The notes beneath the pieces were generated by a model, which did no database searches, was not told where the DNA came from, and saw nothing but the letters and a program-made list of their open reading frames with translations. DNA of 64,000 nt from DATCYX01 sp963714425 (GTDB taxonomy: Bacteria > Chloroflexota > Anaerolineae > Anaerolineales > UBA4823), in assembly GCA_963714425.1 (NCBI GenBank), contig CAVQOI010000008.1:496001-560000 (forward strand), written 5' to 3'. Both the position numbers and the translations under genes were made by a program. Positions 18,341 to 26,614 of this stretch are shown here, one piece after another (position 1 is the first letter of the stretch; each line of letters opens with the position of its first letter).

Positions 18341-18937
18341 ATGGACGATTTGAATCCGGAGTTCTTTCAATTCACTAGCTCCTTTGAAAACGCACTTGTC
18401 TATGCTACTCGATTGCACAGTCAGCAGAGTCGCAAAGCCACGAAAATCCCATATATTTCCCACCTACTGGGAGTTACCGCACTGGTCATCGAATGGGGAG
18501 GTGACGAAGAGCAGGCAATTGCTGCACTCCTACACGATTCTGTTGAAGACCAGGGTGGGATTGAGAGACTATACGATGTTCGCGATCGATTTGGGGACCG
18601 TGTAGCAAGGCTGGTTGAAGCATGCAGTGATTCGTTCGTGATACCTAAGCCCCCTTGGAGGGACCGGAAAGAAGCTTACCTCAGCAGACTCCGCACACAA
18701 CCCGAAGAGGTGCGCTTAATTTCTTTGGCTGATAAATTGCACAATGCCCGTTCGATCTATATGGATTTGCGTTTGAATGGCGATTCGATACTCGATCGGT
18801 TTCGAGGGGGTAAACAAGGCACTCTTTGGTATTACCAGTCTCTTGTCCAGGTTTTCAGCGTTTCAGATCAAAATAAAGTAGCCGTGGAAGAACTTTCACG
18901 CGTTGTAGCAGCTATAGAGATTCTAGTTGGCAATTGA
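18341..18937 (+). CDS. HD-domain protein, ppGpp hydrolase (SpoT/MESH1)-like
   Basis: The 198-residue protein has the small alarmone hydrolase pattern: 'HSQQSRKATKIPYISH' at the N-terminus, 'AIAALLHDSVEDQGG' with the metal-binding HD and the following ED, 'FGDRVARLVEACSDSF', and 'LADKLHNARSI' with the last metal-binding Asp. In RelA/SpoT proteins this domain removes pyrophosphate from (p)ppGpp. There is no synthetase, TGS or ACT domain, so it would be a stand-alone hydrolase. A broader HD phosphohydrolase role cannot be excluded. Confidence 0.85.
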   Translation: MDDLNPEFFQFTSSFENALVYATRLHSQQSRKATKIPYISHLLGVTALVIEWGGDEEQAIAALLHDSVEDQGGIERLYDVRDRFGDRVARLVEACSDSFVIPKPPWRDRKEAYLSRLRTQPEEVRLISLADKLHNARSIYMDLRLNGDSILDRFRGGKQGTLWYYQSLVQVFSVSDQNKVAVEELSRVVAAIEILVGN

Positions 18938-18985
18938 TGACTAGTTACCACTCAAACCAGACCTGGTCGTGTCAGGAGGGTTGGA

Positions 18986-19567
18986 ATGTCTAATTACAGG
19001 ATCATGAATATCGTTCCGCCGCTCGTTAGGCGAGGGCATAATCTTGCTGAACAAATGGAGTACACAGCTTCCTGTACGAATGATGCAGGTCGCTTACTCC
19101 ATTTGCTCACACGCACATTTGTCAGTGGCGTGATTGGTGAGATCGAAACAGGATGCGGAGTAGGCTCTGCCTGGATAGCCAGCGCTCTGTCGCCATCTGC
19201 TTCGTTTTTATCAATCGTGGAGGATCGTGCGAGATCTGTTGCTGTGCGTTCGCTTTTCGAGCCTATGTTGAATGTGCGAATCGTGAGTGGTGATTGGCGG
19301 GAGCTCCTTCAAAGCTGGCGATTTGGAATGCTCTTTGCAGGTGCAAACAGCACACGGGCAGAGTATCCAGAGCTATTAGTCCAATCCCTACGTGAAGGTA
19401 GTCTAATCGTGCTCGATGGGCTATCACCAATGGGTAAAGTCTCGTTAAGATCAAGGCAAGAAGGCGCTCGCATCCGGGATTTTTGGCTGAACGACGCCCG
19501 GTTGGCCGCAACGGAGGTGCAAGTATCTCCAACGGAAGCAGTGATATTGGCGACCAGGATCGGCTAA
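18986..19567 (+). CDS. O-methyltransferase-like SAM-dependent protein
   Basis: The ATG has a strong AGGAGGG site 6-8 bases upstream. The 193-residue product has a SAM-binding motif I 'GVIGEIETGCGVGSAWIASAL', the acidic residue after the second strand ('LSIVEDRARS') and a late strand 'GSLIVLDGLSP'. The order fits small O-methyltransferases of the catechol/caffeoyl-CoA type, although the usual catalytic Asp in 'DADK' appears as 'FAGANSTRAEYPEL', so activity is uncertain. It is 3 bases from the MTA/SAH nucleosidase gene, which could recycle its by-product. Confidence 0.7.
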   Translation: MSNYRIMNIVPPLVRRGHNLAEQMEYTASCTNDAGRLLHLLTRTFVSGVIGEIETGCGVGSAWIASALSPSASFLSIVEDRARSVAVRSLFEPMLNVRIVSGDWRELLQSWRFGMLFAGANSTRAEYPELLVQSLREGSLIVLDGLSPMGKVSLRSRQEGARIRDFWLNDARLAATEVQVSPTEAVILATRIG

Positions 19568-19570
19568 CGA

Positions 19571-20266
19571 TTGAAGGCCTCACACACCGCTGCTGTTGTT
19601 GTTCTCATCTCCGCGGATGCAGAGTGGCAGGCGGCTCGGGAGTTTTATCCTGATGCTGAGATCTATCGATCTCCTTTTGGTGAATGGTTCAACCAGGATT
19701 TCGGTCGACAAGTGACTCTCTTTCAGGGAGGGTGGGGAAAAATATCGGCGGCTGCTTCGACTCAGTACGTGATCGATCATTGGCATCCAGAGTTGTTGGT
19801 AAACCTGGGAACGTGCGGAGGTTTCGAAGGTGACGTGGAACGTGGAACCATCATCCTAGTAGAGCGCACAGCTATCTATGATATCTTCGAGCAGATGGAT
19901 GACGATCTTCCATTTCTGGCATTTTACCAGACTGATATCGATCTCTCCTGGCTCAAGGAGCCGTATCCGCGAAGGGTACACAAGACCAGGATGGTATCCG
20001 GCGATCGCGATCTTGTTGCGGAAGAAATCTCTCTCCTTAAAGAACGCTATAGCGCCGTGGCTGGAGATTGGGAATCGGGGGCAATTGCCTGGGTGGCAGC
20101 CCGCAATAGCAAGCGTTTGCTCATCCTGCGCGGTGTGAGTGATCTTGTCAGTAGTGCAGGTGGAGAAGCTTACGGAGATTTTGAGCTGTTCAAACGAGCA
20201 GCGCGCCAGATTATGGGGGAGCTTCTGAATTCTCTACCTGATTGGCTGGATCACGCCGGGTATTGA
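19571..20266 (+). CDS. MTA/SAH nucleosidase-like protein
   Basis: The 231-residue product from a TTG start belongs to the PNP/UDP phosphorylase fold (PF01048). Visible marks are 'FQGGWGKISAAASTQYVIDH', 'LLVNLGTCGGFEGDVERGTI' for the base/ribose pocket, 'AGDWESGAIAWVA' with the substrate-binding Glu, and 'LRGVSDLVSS' with the catalytic Asp. These match 5'-methylthioadenosine/S-adenosylhomocysteine nucleosidases, which cleave adenine from SAH and MTA. The adjacent methyltransferase makes SAH recycling a sensible role. An ATG start is not available nearby. Confidence 0.85.
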   Translation: MKASHTAAVVVLISADAEWQAAREFYPDAEIYRSPFGEWFNQDFGRQVTLFQGGWGKISAAASTQYVIDHWHPELLVNLGTCGGFEGDVERGTIILVERTAIYDIFEQMDDDLPFLAFYQTDIDLSWLKEPYPRRVHKTRMVSGDRDLVAEEISLLKERYSAVAGDWESGAIAWVAARNSKRLLILRGVSDLVSSAGGEAYGDFELFKRAARQIMGELLNSLPDWLDHAGY

Positions 20267-20331
20267 GCATTTATTTAGCGTACCCAGGTACCTAATAAAT
20301 TGGATAGGTTGTGGCTTGTTGGTTGGGTGCA

Positions 20332-20345
20332 CACGCCCAGGCGTG
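20332..20345. promoter_or_regulatory. Inverted repeat, possible operator
   Basis: CACGCC and GGCGTG are separated by two bases, forming a 6-2-6 inverted repeat. It covers the -35 region expected for the TATAAT at 20367-20372 and could bind a dimeric regulator, perhaps the LuxR-type protein encoded just downstream. Confidence 0.35.
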
Positions 20346-20366
20346 AGTCAAATCTCCTCCGGATGT

Positions 20367-20372
20367 TATAAT
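20367..20372 (+). promoter_or_regulatory. -10 element for the HTH-Kelch gene
   Basis: A perfect TATAAT lies 38 bases before the ATG at 20405. The -35 region is poor, as expected for an activator-dependent promoter, and overlaps the inverted repeat at 20332-20345. Confidence 0.45.
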
Positions 20373-20404
20373 AATTCCACAATCTGGAGGATTTGATTGC
20401 ATTT

Positions 20405-21742
20405 ATGCATACGAACAATGATCTGAGCGAGCGCGAGCTGGAAATCCTCCGGCTTGTTGCGACGGGGGCGAGTAACAAGCAAATCGCTCAGCAACTGGTC
20501 ATCAGCACCAATACCGTCAAGGTACATCTGAAGAATATATTCTCCAAAATCGGCGCCGCCAGCCGCACTGAGGCGGCGATGTTTGCAGTGCAAAGGGGCA
20601 TTATCGCATCAGGTGAATCAATCGGCGAAAGAAGCGGTACAGAGGCAGGTACCTCCCCAGGAGATTGGCTTTCCTTGCCCCGCGTTGATTCAAAGGGTCC
20701 GTCAATACGTCCGATACGGATAATACTACTTGGGGTGATCGCAGTAATTTTTCTCAGCGTATTTGGTTACTTAGTCGGAAGAAATAACGCCAATCCGATT
20801 CCCGCTACAGTTTCTTCGGTAAGCCAAGGACCTGGCACAGAACCGCGTGCTGAGTGGAAAGCTATGGCGAGTATGCCCACCGCACGCTGGGGCATGGCAA
20901 TTTGTACATTTGGCGGAGAAATCTTCGCGATTGGTGGAGAAGGCGAGCAAGGGGTCGTCAGTAGCAATGAGCGTTATAACCCTCAAACGAACTTGTGGAC
21001 GGCGATCAAGCCAAAACCAGTACCTGTAGCTGATATTCAGGGGGTACTCATCAATGGGAAGATATATATTCCTGGGGGCAGAGAATTTCCGGGCTCTGTC
21101 ACGCCAATCCTTGAGATTTATGATCCTCGTACCGACCTTTGGGAAACTGGCTCGTCGATGCCGATAGCACTAAGCGCCTATTCCAGTGTCTCGTTTGAAG
21201 GAAGGCTCTACGTTTTTGGCGGTTGGGATGGAAGGCGCTATTTGGATACAGTTTTCTCGTATGATCCAGAAAGTGATGAGTGGGAACAGAAGACCTCGAT
21301 GATGACTGCCAGAGGGTTTACTGGGGCAACCATTGCTAATGGAAAAATCTATGTGCTTGGAGGTTACGATGGCCAACAAGCTCTGAATGTGAATGAATCT
21401 TACCAGCCAAACCTGGACGGTGTCGAAAATCCCTGGATGGTAGGCTCCCGACTGCCATTTGGGCTATACGGGATGGGGTTGGTGAGTGCAGCCGACATTA
21501 TCCATTTAGTCGGCGGTCAGACAGCAGACTCCCCTGAGAACACATCCTTGATTTATTTTCCTCAAAATGATGAGTGGTCACAATTTGACACTACCCCCTC
21601 CTCATTACCGAGGACGAACCTGGGCATGGCCTTCCTAGACCGGAATATTTACGTCATCGGAGGGTTGTCGGGCAATGAAGCCTCCGGATTAACCCAGAGC
21701 TACCAGGTGATCTATTCGGTTGCTATTCCGATGATACGTTAA
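20405..21742 (+). CDS. LuxR-type HTH / membrane / Kelch-repeat protein
   Basis: From ATG 20405 the product is 445 residues (a TTG at 20393 is too close to the GGAGG at 20386-20390). Residues 6-65 form a LuxR (GerE) helix-turn-helix: 'LSERELEILRLVATGASNKQ', 'NTVKVHLKNIFSKIGAASRT'. A single hydrophobic helix follows ('IILLGVIAVIFLSVFGYLVG', about residues 100-122). The rest is five or six Kelch repeats with 'GG' pairs and spaced Tyr/Trp ('YVFGGWDGRRYLDTVFSYDP', 'YVLGGYDGQQALNVNESYQP'), which should fold as an extracytoplasmic beta-propeller. This reads as a one-component transmembrane regulator: DNA binding inside, sensing outside. The gene ends 4 bases from the convergent lipoprotein gene. Confidence 0.9.
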   Translation: MHTNNDLSERELEILRLVATGASNKQIAQQLVISTNTVKVHLKNIFSKIGAASRTEAAMFAVQRGIIASGESIGERSGTEAGTSPGDWLSLPRVDSKGPSIRPIRIILLGVIAVIFLSVFGYLVGRNNANPIPATVSSVSQGPGTEPRAEWKAMASMPTARWGMAICTFGGEIFAIGGEGEQGVVSSNERYNPQTNLWTAIKPKPVPVADIQGVLINGKIYIPGGREFPGSVTPILEIYDPRTDLWETGSSMPIALSAYSSVSFEGRLYVFGGWDGRRYLDTVFSYDPESDEWEQKTSMMTARGFTGATIANGKIYVLGGYDGQQALNVNESYQPNLDGVENPWMVGSRLPFGLYGMGLVSAADIIHLVGGQTADSPENTSLIYFPQNDEWSQFDTTPSSLPRTNLGMAFLDRNIYVIGGLSGNEASGLTQSYQVIYSVAIPMIR

Positions 21743-21746
21743 ACGC

Positions 21747-22376
21747 TTATTTAGCTTGCGTTACGACTGTATCGATATAATAGCCCATGCCAGGAATTGA
21801 TCGTGCGTTGTCACCCCGTAACTCCCAGAGATCTGCCCAAGTTTGGGTTTCTCGTGGGATTATCAGCTCAATCCCTATGCTCCGGTTCGCTTCCAGTGGA
21901 CTTGCTAATTGAATCGAAAAGCGGTTATCTTTTCCAACGACGCCACTTCCGAGAACAGATCCAGCGGTAGAGATGTCTACAACTTGAATTTGTGTGCCGT
22001 CTAAACCGGTCCCGCTGATCGAAGTCGCCCCCGCGTACACAGGTGTGTCAATAATAAATCGAATATCGGCATCCACTTTTCCAGTATCACCTGGCGCTGG
22101 ATATGCGAGTAGGGATGAGGGTGCGTTCTCTGGTCGTGGGTAGGATGTATTTGAAGCGTCCATTTGATCTGGACTGGGGTAGGCGGGTATCTCAAGCGAG
22201 CTGGAAGGCAATGTTTGGCTGCCCAGGGGGTCCGTTTGCTGCACTCCCGAGCATGCACTGACGAGAGCAAATAACCCAATAGCCACCAAAGCCAGGATGA
22301 TCTTCGCAAATCTGATGTGCCGCGAAACTGGAACAACGTGAAGAATTGAGATAATGTCTGAAGATTTCGATTTCAT
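21747..22376 (-). CDS. Predicted lipoprotein with YPxP repeats
   Basis: I place the start at 22376 (M-K-S-K); the frame extends to 22412. The roughly 209-residue product has a lipoprotein signal with lipobox 'LVSAC', so it is probably lipid-anchored. After it comes a low-complexity linker with three similar units, 'AYPSPDQMD', 'SYPRPENAP' and 'AYPAPGDTG', and then a beta-rich domain ('IDTPVYAGATSISGTGLDGT') that looks like a bacterial Ig-like fold. It ends on a segment with several Trp and Gly residues. No enzymatic motif is visible. Confidence 0.75.
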   Translation of the reverse strand: MKSKSSDIISILHVVPVSRHIRFAKIILALVAIGLFALVSACSGVQQTDPLGSQTLPSSSLEIPAYPSPDQMDASNTSYPRPENAPSSLLAYPAPGDTGKVDADIRFIIDTPVYAGATSISGTGLDGTQIQVVDISTAGSVLGSGVVGKDNRFSIQLASPLEANRSIGIELIIPRETQTWADLWELRGDNARSIPGMGYYIDTVVTQAK

Positions 22377-22398
22377 GTGAAATTTGTTTGAAGCAATA

Positions 22399-22432
22399 AT
22401 CTCGAGGATCAACTCGTGTCGATCCTCGAGAT
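22399..22432 (-). terminator. Perfect 12-bp hairpin downstream of the 22477-24198 gene
   Basis: ATCTCGAGGATC (22399-22410) pairs perfectly with GATCCTCGAGAT (22421-22432), loop of 10 bases. It follows the stop of the secreted-protein gene on the minus strand and precedes the lipoprotein start. The minus-strand sequence after it is AT-rich but has no pure U run, so it may slow rather than fully stop transcription. Confidence 0.55.
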
Positions 22433-22476
22433 AAGTTAATGTCGGTCGGCTTCCAGAGACTCAGTGTGAGCTGAGA

Positions 22477-24198
22477 TCAAGGAGCAAAGAGCGGAAAGCC
22501 TTCATAGTTGCTGGCGTCTTCGCCGTGACCATCTGCTACATTGAGGGGATTCACGTACCAGAGTAACTCTTCGTTCGCAAGAACGACAAGTGGTTGTCCG
22601 GCTTGTAGGAGTACGCTGGTATTAACACCCAGGGCCGGGTTTGAGCCCGCTGAGCACAGATTGTCCTTCTGCGCATCATCCCCACCTAGATCCAGCCAGG
22701 CGGTGGAGTATTGGCAAGCCATGTAGAGGACGACTGATTCACCAGGAGCCACCTGGTCTACGGTCTCGATCTTCACGAGCTGACCATTTGTAATCCCTGC
22801 GTGTTTACTATCGATGGTAGTGATATTAGCAACGATATCCGTCGGAGCTGTGCCAATATTCTGAGCTACCAGACCATGGAACTTCCCATTGTACGCTTCT
22901 TTATAGGCGGGAATGGAGACTTCAATACTACCCGCAGAATTGGGCATGGCTGAGTAAGTTGCCAAATCGCGCTCTCCGGCTAAGGCGAAGTTGCCTTCTT
23001 CGTTCACAACCGCGACAATGTTCTTCCCATTGCCATTGACTTCTGCGGACAACAGGTCGCCGGGTTGTGTTCCTGAGGCGGGATTTGCCCAGGATTGATT
23101 GTAGAACATGAAGAAGGATGATTCACCCGGCTGGATAGTGGCGGCTTGGTAATAATTATTTCCTACATCTGGGTGGCTTGTACTCCCATTTCTGGCTGTG
23201 AGCGTATATGTGATGTTGACAGAGGCTGCAAGCGTATCCGCATTATGAACAACTAATGCGCTCCACTTGGCTGCATTTGGATTCGTTGCACTAGTGCCGC
23301 CCGGATAGAGATACTTGACCGCAGGCACCCACAGTACACTATCGTAATCTGCTGTTCCGAATGCACGTGTTGATTTGAGATATATCGCTGGGGATGCAGT
23401 CTTGTTATGCTCAAGCACAACTCCAGCTAACTCAACAGAATTGGTCGATGCAACAGTCAAGCCGCCGAAAGAGCCGTTTCCACTTGGCATGGGGCTGCCC
23501 CCATTCAGCGCCAGGCTTGCATCGAGCACGATCATCTTGTTCGGGTCGAGCCCGTTGAAAGTGTACGTGTATGTATTCGGGTACCCAAGGCAAGGTGTTC
23601 CGTTGCCCTGGTTGGCACACGGCTTGAAGGTGGCAACGATATTCGCAGGTGAACCCCCTGCATTCTGGACGAAGAAGGTCGTCATCTCATTGCTGTGGTT
23701 GTTTTTATACACAGGGAATTTAAGTTGGAGAGATGGGATTCCAACGCCTGAGTACGCAGCCACAGCACGTCCGTATGGGGTGTCGCCAGGCGCCCAGCCA
23801 CCATAGCTGATGTTCTGCATTTGGGAGATCGCTACGATATCATCGGCGGCGTTCAGCACGCTCGAGCCTTCGAAGTTCGTTGGAAACCCTACTTGGTCGG
23901 CGCAGTTATCGCCGCTAGGGTCAGTCGCCCAGTGGGGGATGAAAGTCCCACCACTCCCCTTTGCAGCCAATGGTCGCGTTCCACAGTTCCAGGAGGTCGC
24001 CTCCCCTTGCGGAGAGTAGGCATCCATGTAGACATCAACGGAACCAGCGACGGCGTTACCTGTGCGCTGTACTTGCACAGCAGACCACCAGCCGCTACCA
24101 TTCACTCCCTGAGCCAGGGCAGTGTTCCCTAACACCAGAAGAATTATTATTCCGGTAAGCATGACTAGTGCAATTTTCTTGTGCTTCATAGCATTCAA
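22477..24198 (-). CDS. Secreted protein of unknown function
   Basis: The 573-residue product has a clear signal peptide (basic MKHKK, hydrophobic core, cleavage after 'ALAQG'). Starts at 24198 or 24189 are both served by AGGAG on the minus strand. The mature part is rich in Gly, Ser, Asn and aromatic residues and shows internally similar blocks: 'VYKNNHSNEMTTFFVQNAGG', 'WVPAVKYLYPGG ... ALVVHNAD' and 'IPAYKEAYNGKFHGLVAQNI'. Each precedes a segment like 'SPANIVATFKP' or 'APTDIVANITT', suggesting at least three copies of one beta-sandwich domain. The C-terminus is 'NYEGFPLFAP'. It is probably a surface or matrix protein; I know no function. Confidence 0.75.
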   Translation of the reverse strand: MNAMKHKKIALVMLTGIIILLVLGNTALAQGVNGSGWWSAVQVQRTGNAVAGSVDVYMDAYSPQGEATSWNCGTRPLAAKGSGGTFIPHWATDPSGDNCADQVGFPTNFEGSSVLNAADDIVAISQMQNISYGGWAPGDTPYGRAVAAYSGVGIPSLQLKFPVYKNNHSNEMTTFFVQNAGGSPANIVATFKPCANQGNGTPCLGYPNTYTYTFNGLDPNKMIVLDASLALNGGSPMPSGNGSFGGLTVASTNSVELAGVVLEHNKTASPAIYLKSTRAFGTADYDSVLWVPAVKYLYPGGTSATNPNAAKWSALVVHNADTLAASVNITYTLTARNGSTSHPDVGNNYYQAATIQPGESSFFMFYNQSWANPASGTQPGDLLSAEVNGNGKNIVAVVNEEGNFALAGERDLATYSAMPNSAGSIEVSIPAYKEAYNGKFHGLVAQNIGTAPTDIVANITTIDSKHAGITNGQLVKIETVDQVAPGESVVLYMACQYSTAWLDLGGDDAQKDNLCSAGSNPALGVNTSVLLQAGQPLVVLANEELLWYVNPLNVADGHGEDASNYEGFPLFAP

Positions 24199-24238
24199 CT
24201 CCTCTCGATCAAGCTAGTTGAGATAATCTCTGTGTATT

Positions 24239-24266
24239 ATTCTACCCGTCTTGATTCTAATTACAA
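24239..24266 (-). promoter_or_regulatory. Possible promoter of the secreted-protein gene
   Basis: Reading the minus strand, TTGTAA (24261-24266) and TAGAAT (24239-24244) are separated by 16 bases, about 40 bases before the start codon. The -35 overlaps the 3' end of the flippase gene. It would allow the secreted protein to be expressed independently of the glycan genes. Confidence 0.4.
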
Positions 24267-25735
24267 TAACCCTTTCGGGTAATCAAGCCATAAAAATCGC
24301 TCCTATTAACCACTCCTAACATGATTGTAATGAGAACATAAACTGTGCTTCCAATAACAAGGCGAATTGCCAGGGGATATGAAGGAAGCGCGAGCACGAA
24401 ACCCGCCATGATCGCTGTGCCTATCACTAGCTTGCCTAACACAGGGAGGACATTGATATGGCTCACATTCTTATAGACAAATATTCCATTCAGGATCGTA
24501 AAACATACCTTTGAGACCAATTTAGCAATGGCAGCTCCTGGAATACCGAAAATTGGGATCAGAATGATGTTGAGTATGATATTTGTTAACATGCTGGCAC
24601 CAAGCAGGCGTGTGACAACGGATTGATGCCCGGAGATAATGATTAGGCGGGAATTGGGTTCATCCAGAAACTGCAGTACCAATACCCAGACCAGCCATTG
24701 CATGATGCTAACTGAGGGATCAAAAGCGGGGGTAAATATTGCGTGGAGAATAGGTTCTGCCATGCCTGAGAGCAGGACGGCTGCTGGAAAGACGATCCAG
24801 CCGACAATGCGGAAAAGCCGGCGGTAAACAGACCAGAGGGATTCTTGATTTTCCTGATACAAGCGGGTCATCATGGGATATAAAGCAGCATGATAGCCAT
24901 ATTGAGTGAAAGCAATCATCGCGATAATGGTATGTGCTGCCGCATAGAATCCAATTTGATCCGTTGGTAGAAGGAATGACATGATCAAGATGTCTGCTTG
25001 AAGCTCAACAGAGACGAATATCTCCATGAATGCGAATGGAGTCGCCTTCAACAGATCATCGCGAAGCGATAATCTGTTGAATTTATATCGGTGCAAGGGT
25101 TTGGAATAAGCTGGACGAGGTTCGGTAGGGATTATTTCAGGCTTCTTCCAGCGGAGAAATAACCACCAAAGAATAAGTCCAATAAAGGATGTTGTGGCGA
25201 GGAAAATGGCTAATTCGTCCAATCCCACCCTGGAAAAAACTAGATAAAATCCCCCAACCACACGAATCGTGCTCAATAAAATGGCAGCTATTGCCGGGTA
25301 CAAAAACTGTTGGGAAGCGAAAAACACTGATTGGATTATCCGCAGCAAGGCTTCTGGGAGGATGCCAAGAGCTAATAAGAGGATGATGCAATAGATTGGC
25401 TGGGGATATCCTGCGAAAGTAGTTACCACGATAAGCAGTGTTAGAAATGAGATTACGGCAAATACTGACCTTGACAATAATGAATTCGCCAGGAGACGGA
25501 AGGCTTTGCTTGGATCAGCTGAAATTTCGCGGACCAAATATCCCTCCGATCCCCATAACGCCAATATCAGAAAGAGGGCTGAATACCTTAAAGCCAGGGT
25601 AAAAACCCCCGCTGGGTCTGGCCCTTGCCAGCGGGATAATGCAAAGAATATGAGGGCATATCCGAGCTGGTTGATCATCCGGCTAATAAATGCCAGAAAT
25701 GCGTTGCGAAAGAGCGAGGAGAAAACCCTATTCAT
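24257..25735 (-). CDS. Oligosaccharide flippase (Wzx/MOP superfamily)
   Basis: The 492-residue protein has about 12-14 membrane helices and starts with the polysaccharide-flippase pattern 'SSLFRNAFLAFISRMINQLG'. Later segments such as 'YAAAHTIIAMIAFTQYGYHA', 'LYPMMTRLYQENQESLW' and 'GIPGAAIAKLVSKVCFTILN' fit the family. Such proteins flip lipid-linked oligosaccharide units to the outer face of the membrane. The start overlaps the end of the upstream methyltransferase gene by 8 bases. It is the last gene of the minus-strand glycan run. Confidence 0.88.
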   Translation of the reverse strand: MNRVFSSLFRNAFLAFISRMINQLGYALIFFALSRWQGPDPAGVFTLALRYSALFLILALWGSEGYLVREISADPSKAFRLLANSLLSRSVFAVISFLTLLIVVTTFAGYPQPIYCIILLLALGILPEALLRIIQSVFFASQQFLYPAIAAILLSTIRVVGGFYLVFSRVGLDELAIFLATTSFIGLILWWLFLRWKKPEIIPTEPRPAYSKPLHRYKFNRLSLRDDLLKATPFAFMEIFVSVELQADILIMSFLLPTDQIGFYAAAHTIIAMIAFTQYGYHAALYPMMTRLYQENQESLWSVYRRLFRIVGWIVFPAAVLLSGMAEPILHAIFTPAFDPSVSIMQWLVWVLVLQFLDEPNSRLIIISGHQSVVTRLLGASMLTNIILNIILIPIFGIPGAAIAKLVSKVCFTILNGIFVYKNVSHINVLPVLGKLVIGTAIMAGFVLALPSYPLAIRLVIGSTVYVLITIMLGVVNRSDFYGLITRKGYCN

Positions 25736-26585
25736 TCTTCTGAGCCATCACCGAAACGCAAGGCCAACAGCGCAAATAGTGATACCAGGGGATATCTCGG
25801 ACAATACGATCCAAGTTATAGAATTGCGGCAGGATTGATTTAGCGATTTTGTGCCAGGGTTCATTCAGCATCATACAGAAGTTCGCATAATTTATCGACC
25901 AGAGATGCTGTGGCTGAGTACGGAGGATTGAAAAATTATTAGGGAAGAGAAGAAGAAGTTCTTCAAGAGTCATCGGCTGTTCAGTTGGACTACGCATCGT
26001 CCAACCTTCCGCGAGCGATTTGCGCATTTCGGTTGTATATAAATTGAGGTTCCAGGCAAAAAACCTGAGCACGCGGAATACACCGCCCATAACTAGATCA
26101 GCAATGCGTGGGAGGAGGGACGGTTTAAGCGATGCCATGATGGGCTCGTAAATATAAATCCTTCCCCCAGGGATTAATAAGTTTTCAAGATTTTGAAGCA
26201 GACCAGCTCGCTCATCGATAGGTATGTGATGAATGACTGCATGAAGCAAGATGGCATCATAACTCTCCGCCTCCAGTGCAGCCAGGCTATCCGATAACTT
26301 GAAATGCATATTTTCCGCACCCATTCGTTCTGCGAGTTCGCTTCCTCTTTGGATTTGCTGCTCTGAATTATCTAGAGCATCAACATGCATACCTGATAAG
26401 GCGAATGGTATGCTAAACCAGCCAGTACCGCACCCAAAGTCGAGTAGTTTGCCCCCTGGTTTATGCAAAAACTCAACCATGCTGGTCAGATAATCATCGC
26501 GGATGGTTGCATTTATGAATTTATCGTATTCCCAAATTTGGTCGTTTAAATGGCCGTAACGATCCCACCATTCGGCTTCATTCAT
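25728..26585 (-). CDS. Class I SAM-dependent methyltransferase
   Basis: The 285-residue product has motif I 'LLDFGCGTGWFSIPFALSG', the post-strand-2 acidic residue 'VDALDNSEQQI', and 'YDAILLHAVIHHIPIDERAG' and 'LIPGGRIYIYEPI' typical of small-molecule methyltransferases of the UbiE/type 11 group. The N-terminus starts 'WWDRYGHLNDQIWEYDKFI'. Its position between flippase and radical SAM genes in a glycan locus suggests sugar or lipid methylation, but this is inference. Confidence 0.85.
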   Translation of the reverse strand: MNEAEWWDRYGHLNDQIWEYDKFINATIRDDYLTSMVEFLHKPGGKLLDFGCGTGWFSIPFALSGMHVDALDNSEQQIQRGSELAERMGAENMHFKLSDSLAALEAESYDAILLHAVIHHIPIDERAGLLQNLENLLIPGGRIYIYEPIMASLKPSLLPRIADLVMGGVFRVLRFFAWNLNLYTTEMRKSLAEGWTMRSPTEQPMTLEELLLLFPNNFSILRTQPQHLWSINYANFCMMLNEPWHKIAKSILPQFYNLDRIVRDIPWYHYLRCWPCVSVMAQKNE

Positions 26586-26614
26586 TTTTGTTTCTCATCA
26601 GGATTGTTAGAGTG

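Noticed and set aside
20350..20393. Hairpin sequestering the ribosome-binding site of the HTH-Kelch gene
   Set aside because: AAATCTCCTCC can pair imperfectly with GGAGGATTT, but the TATAAT between them implies that the 5' arm is not transcribed from that promoter.
22541..24132. Several plus-strand open frames across the secreted-protein gene
   Set aside because: They are opposite-strand shadows with atypical composition; the minus-strand protein has a signal peptide and internal repeats.
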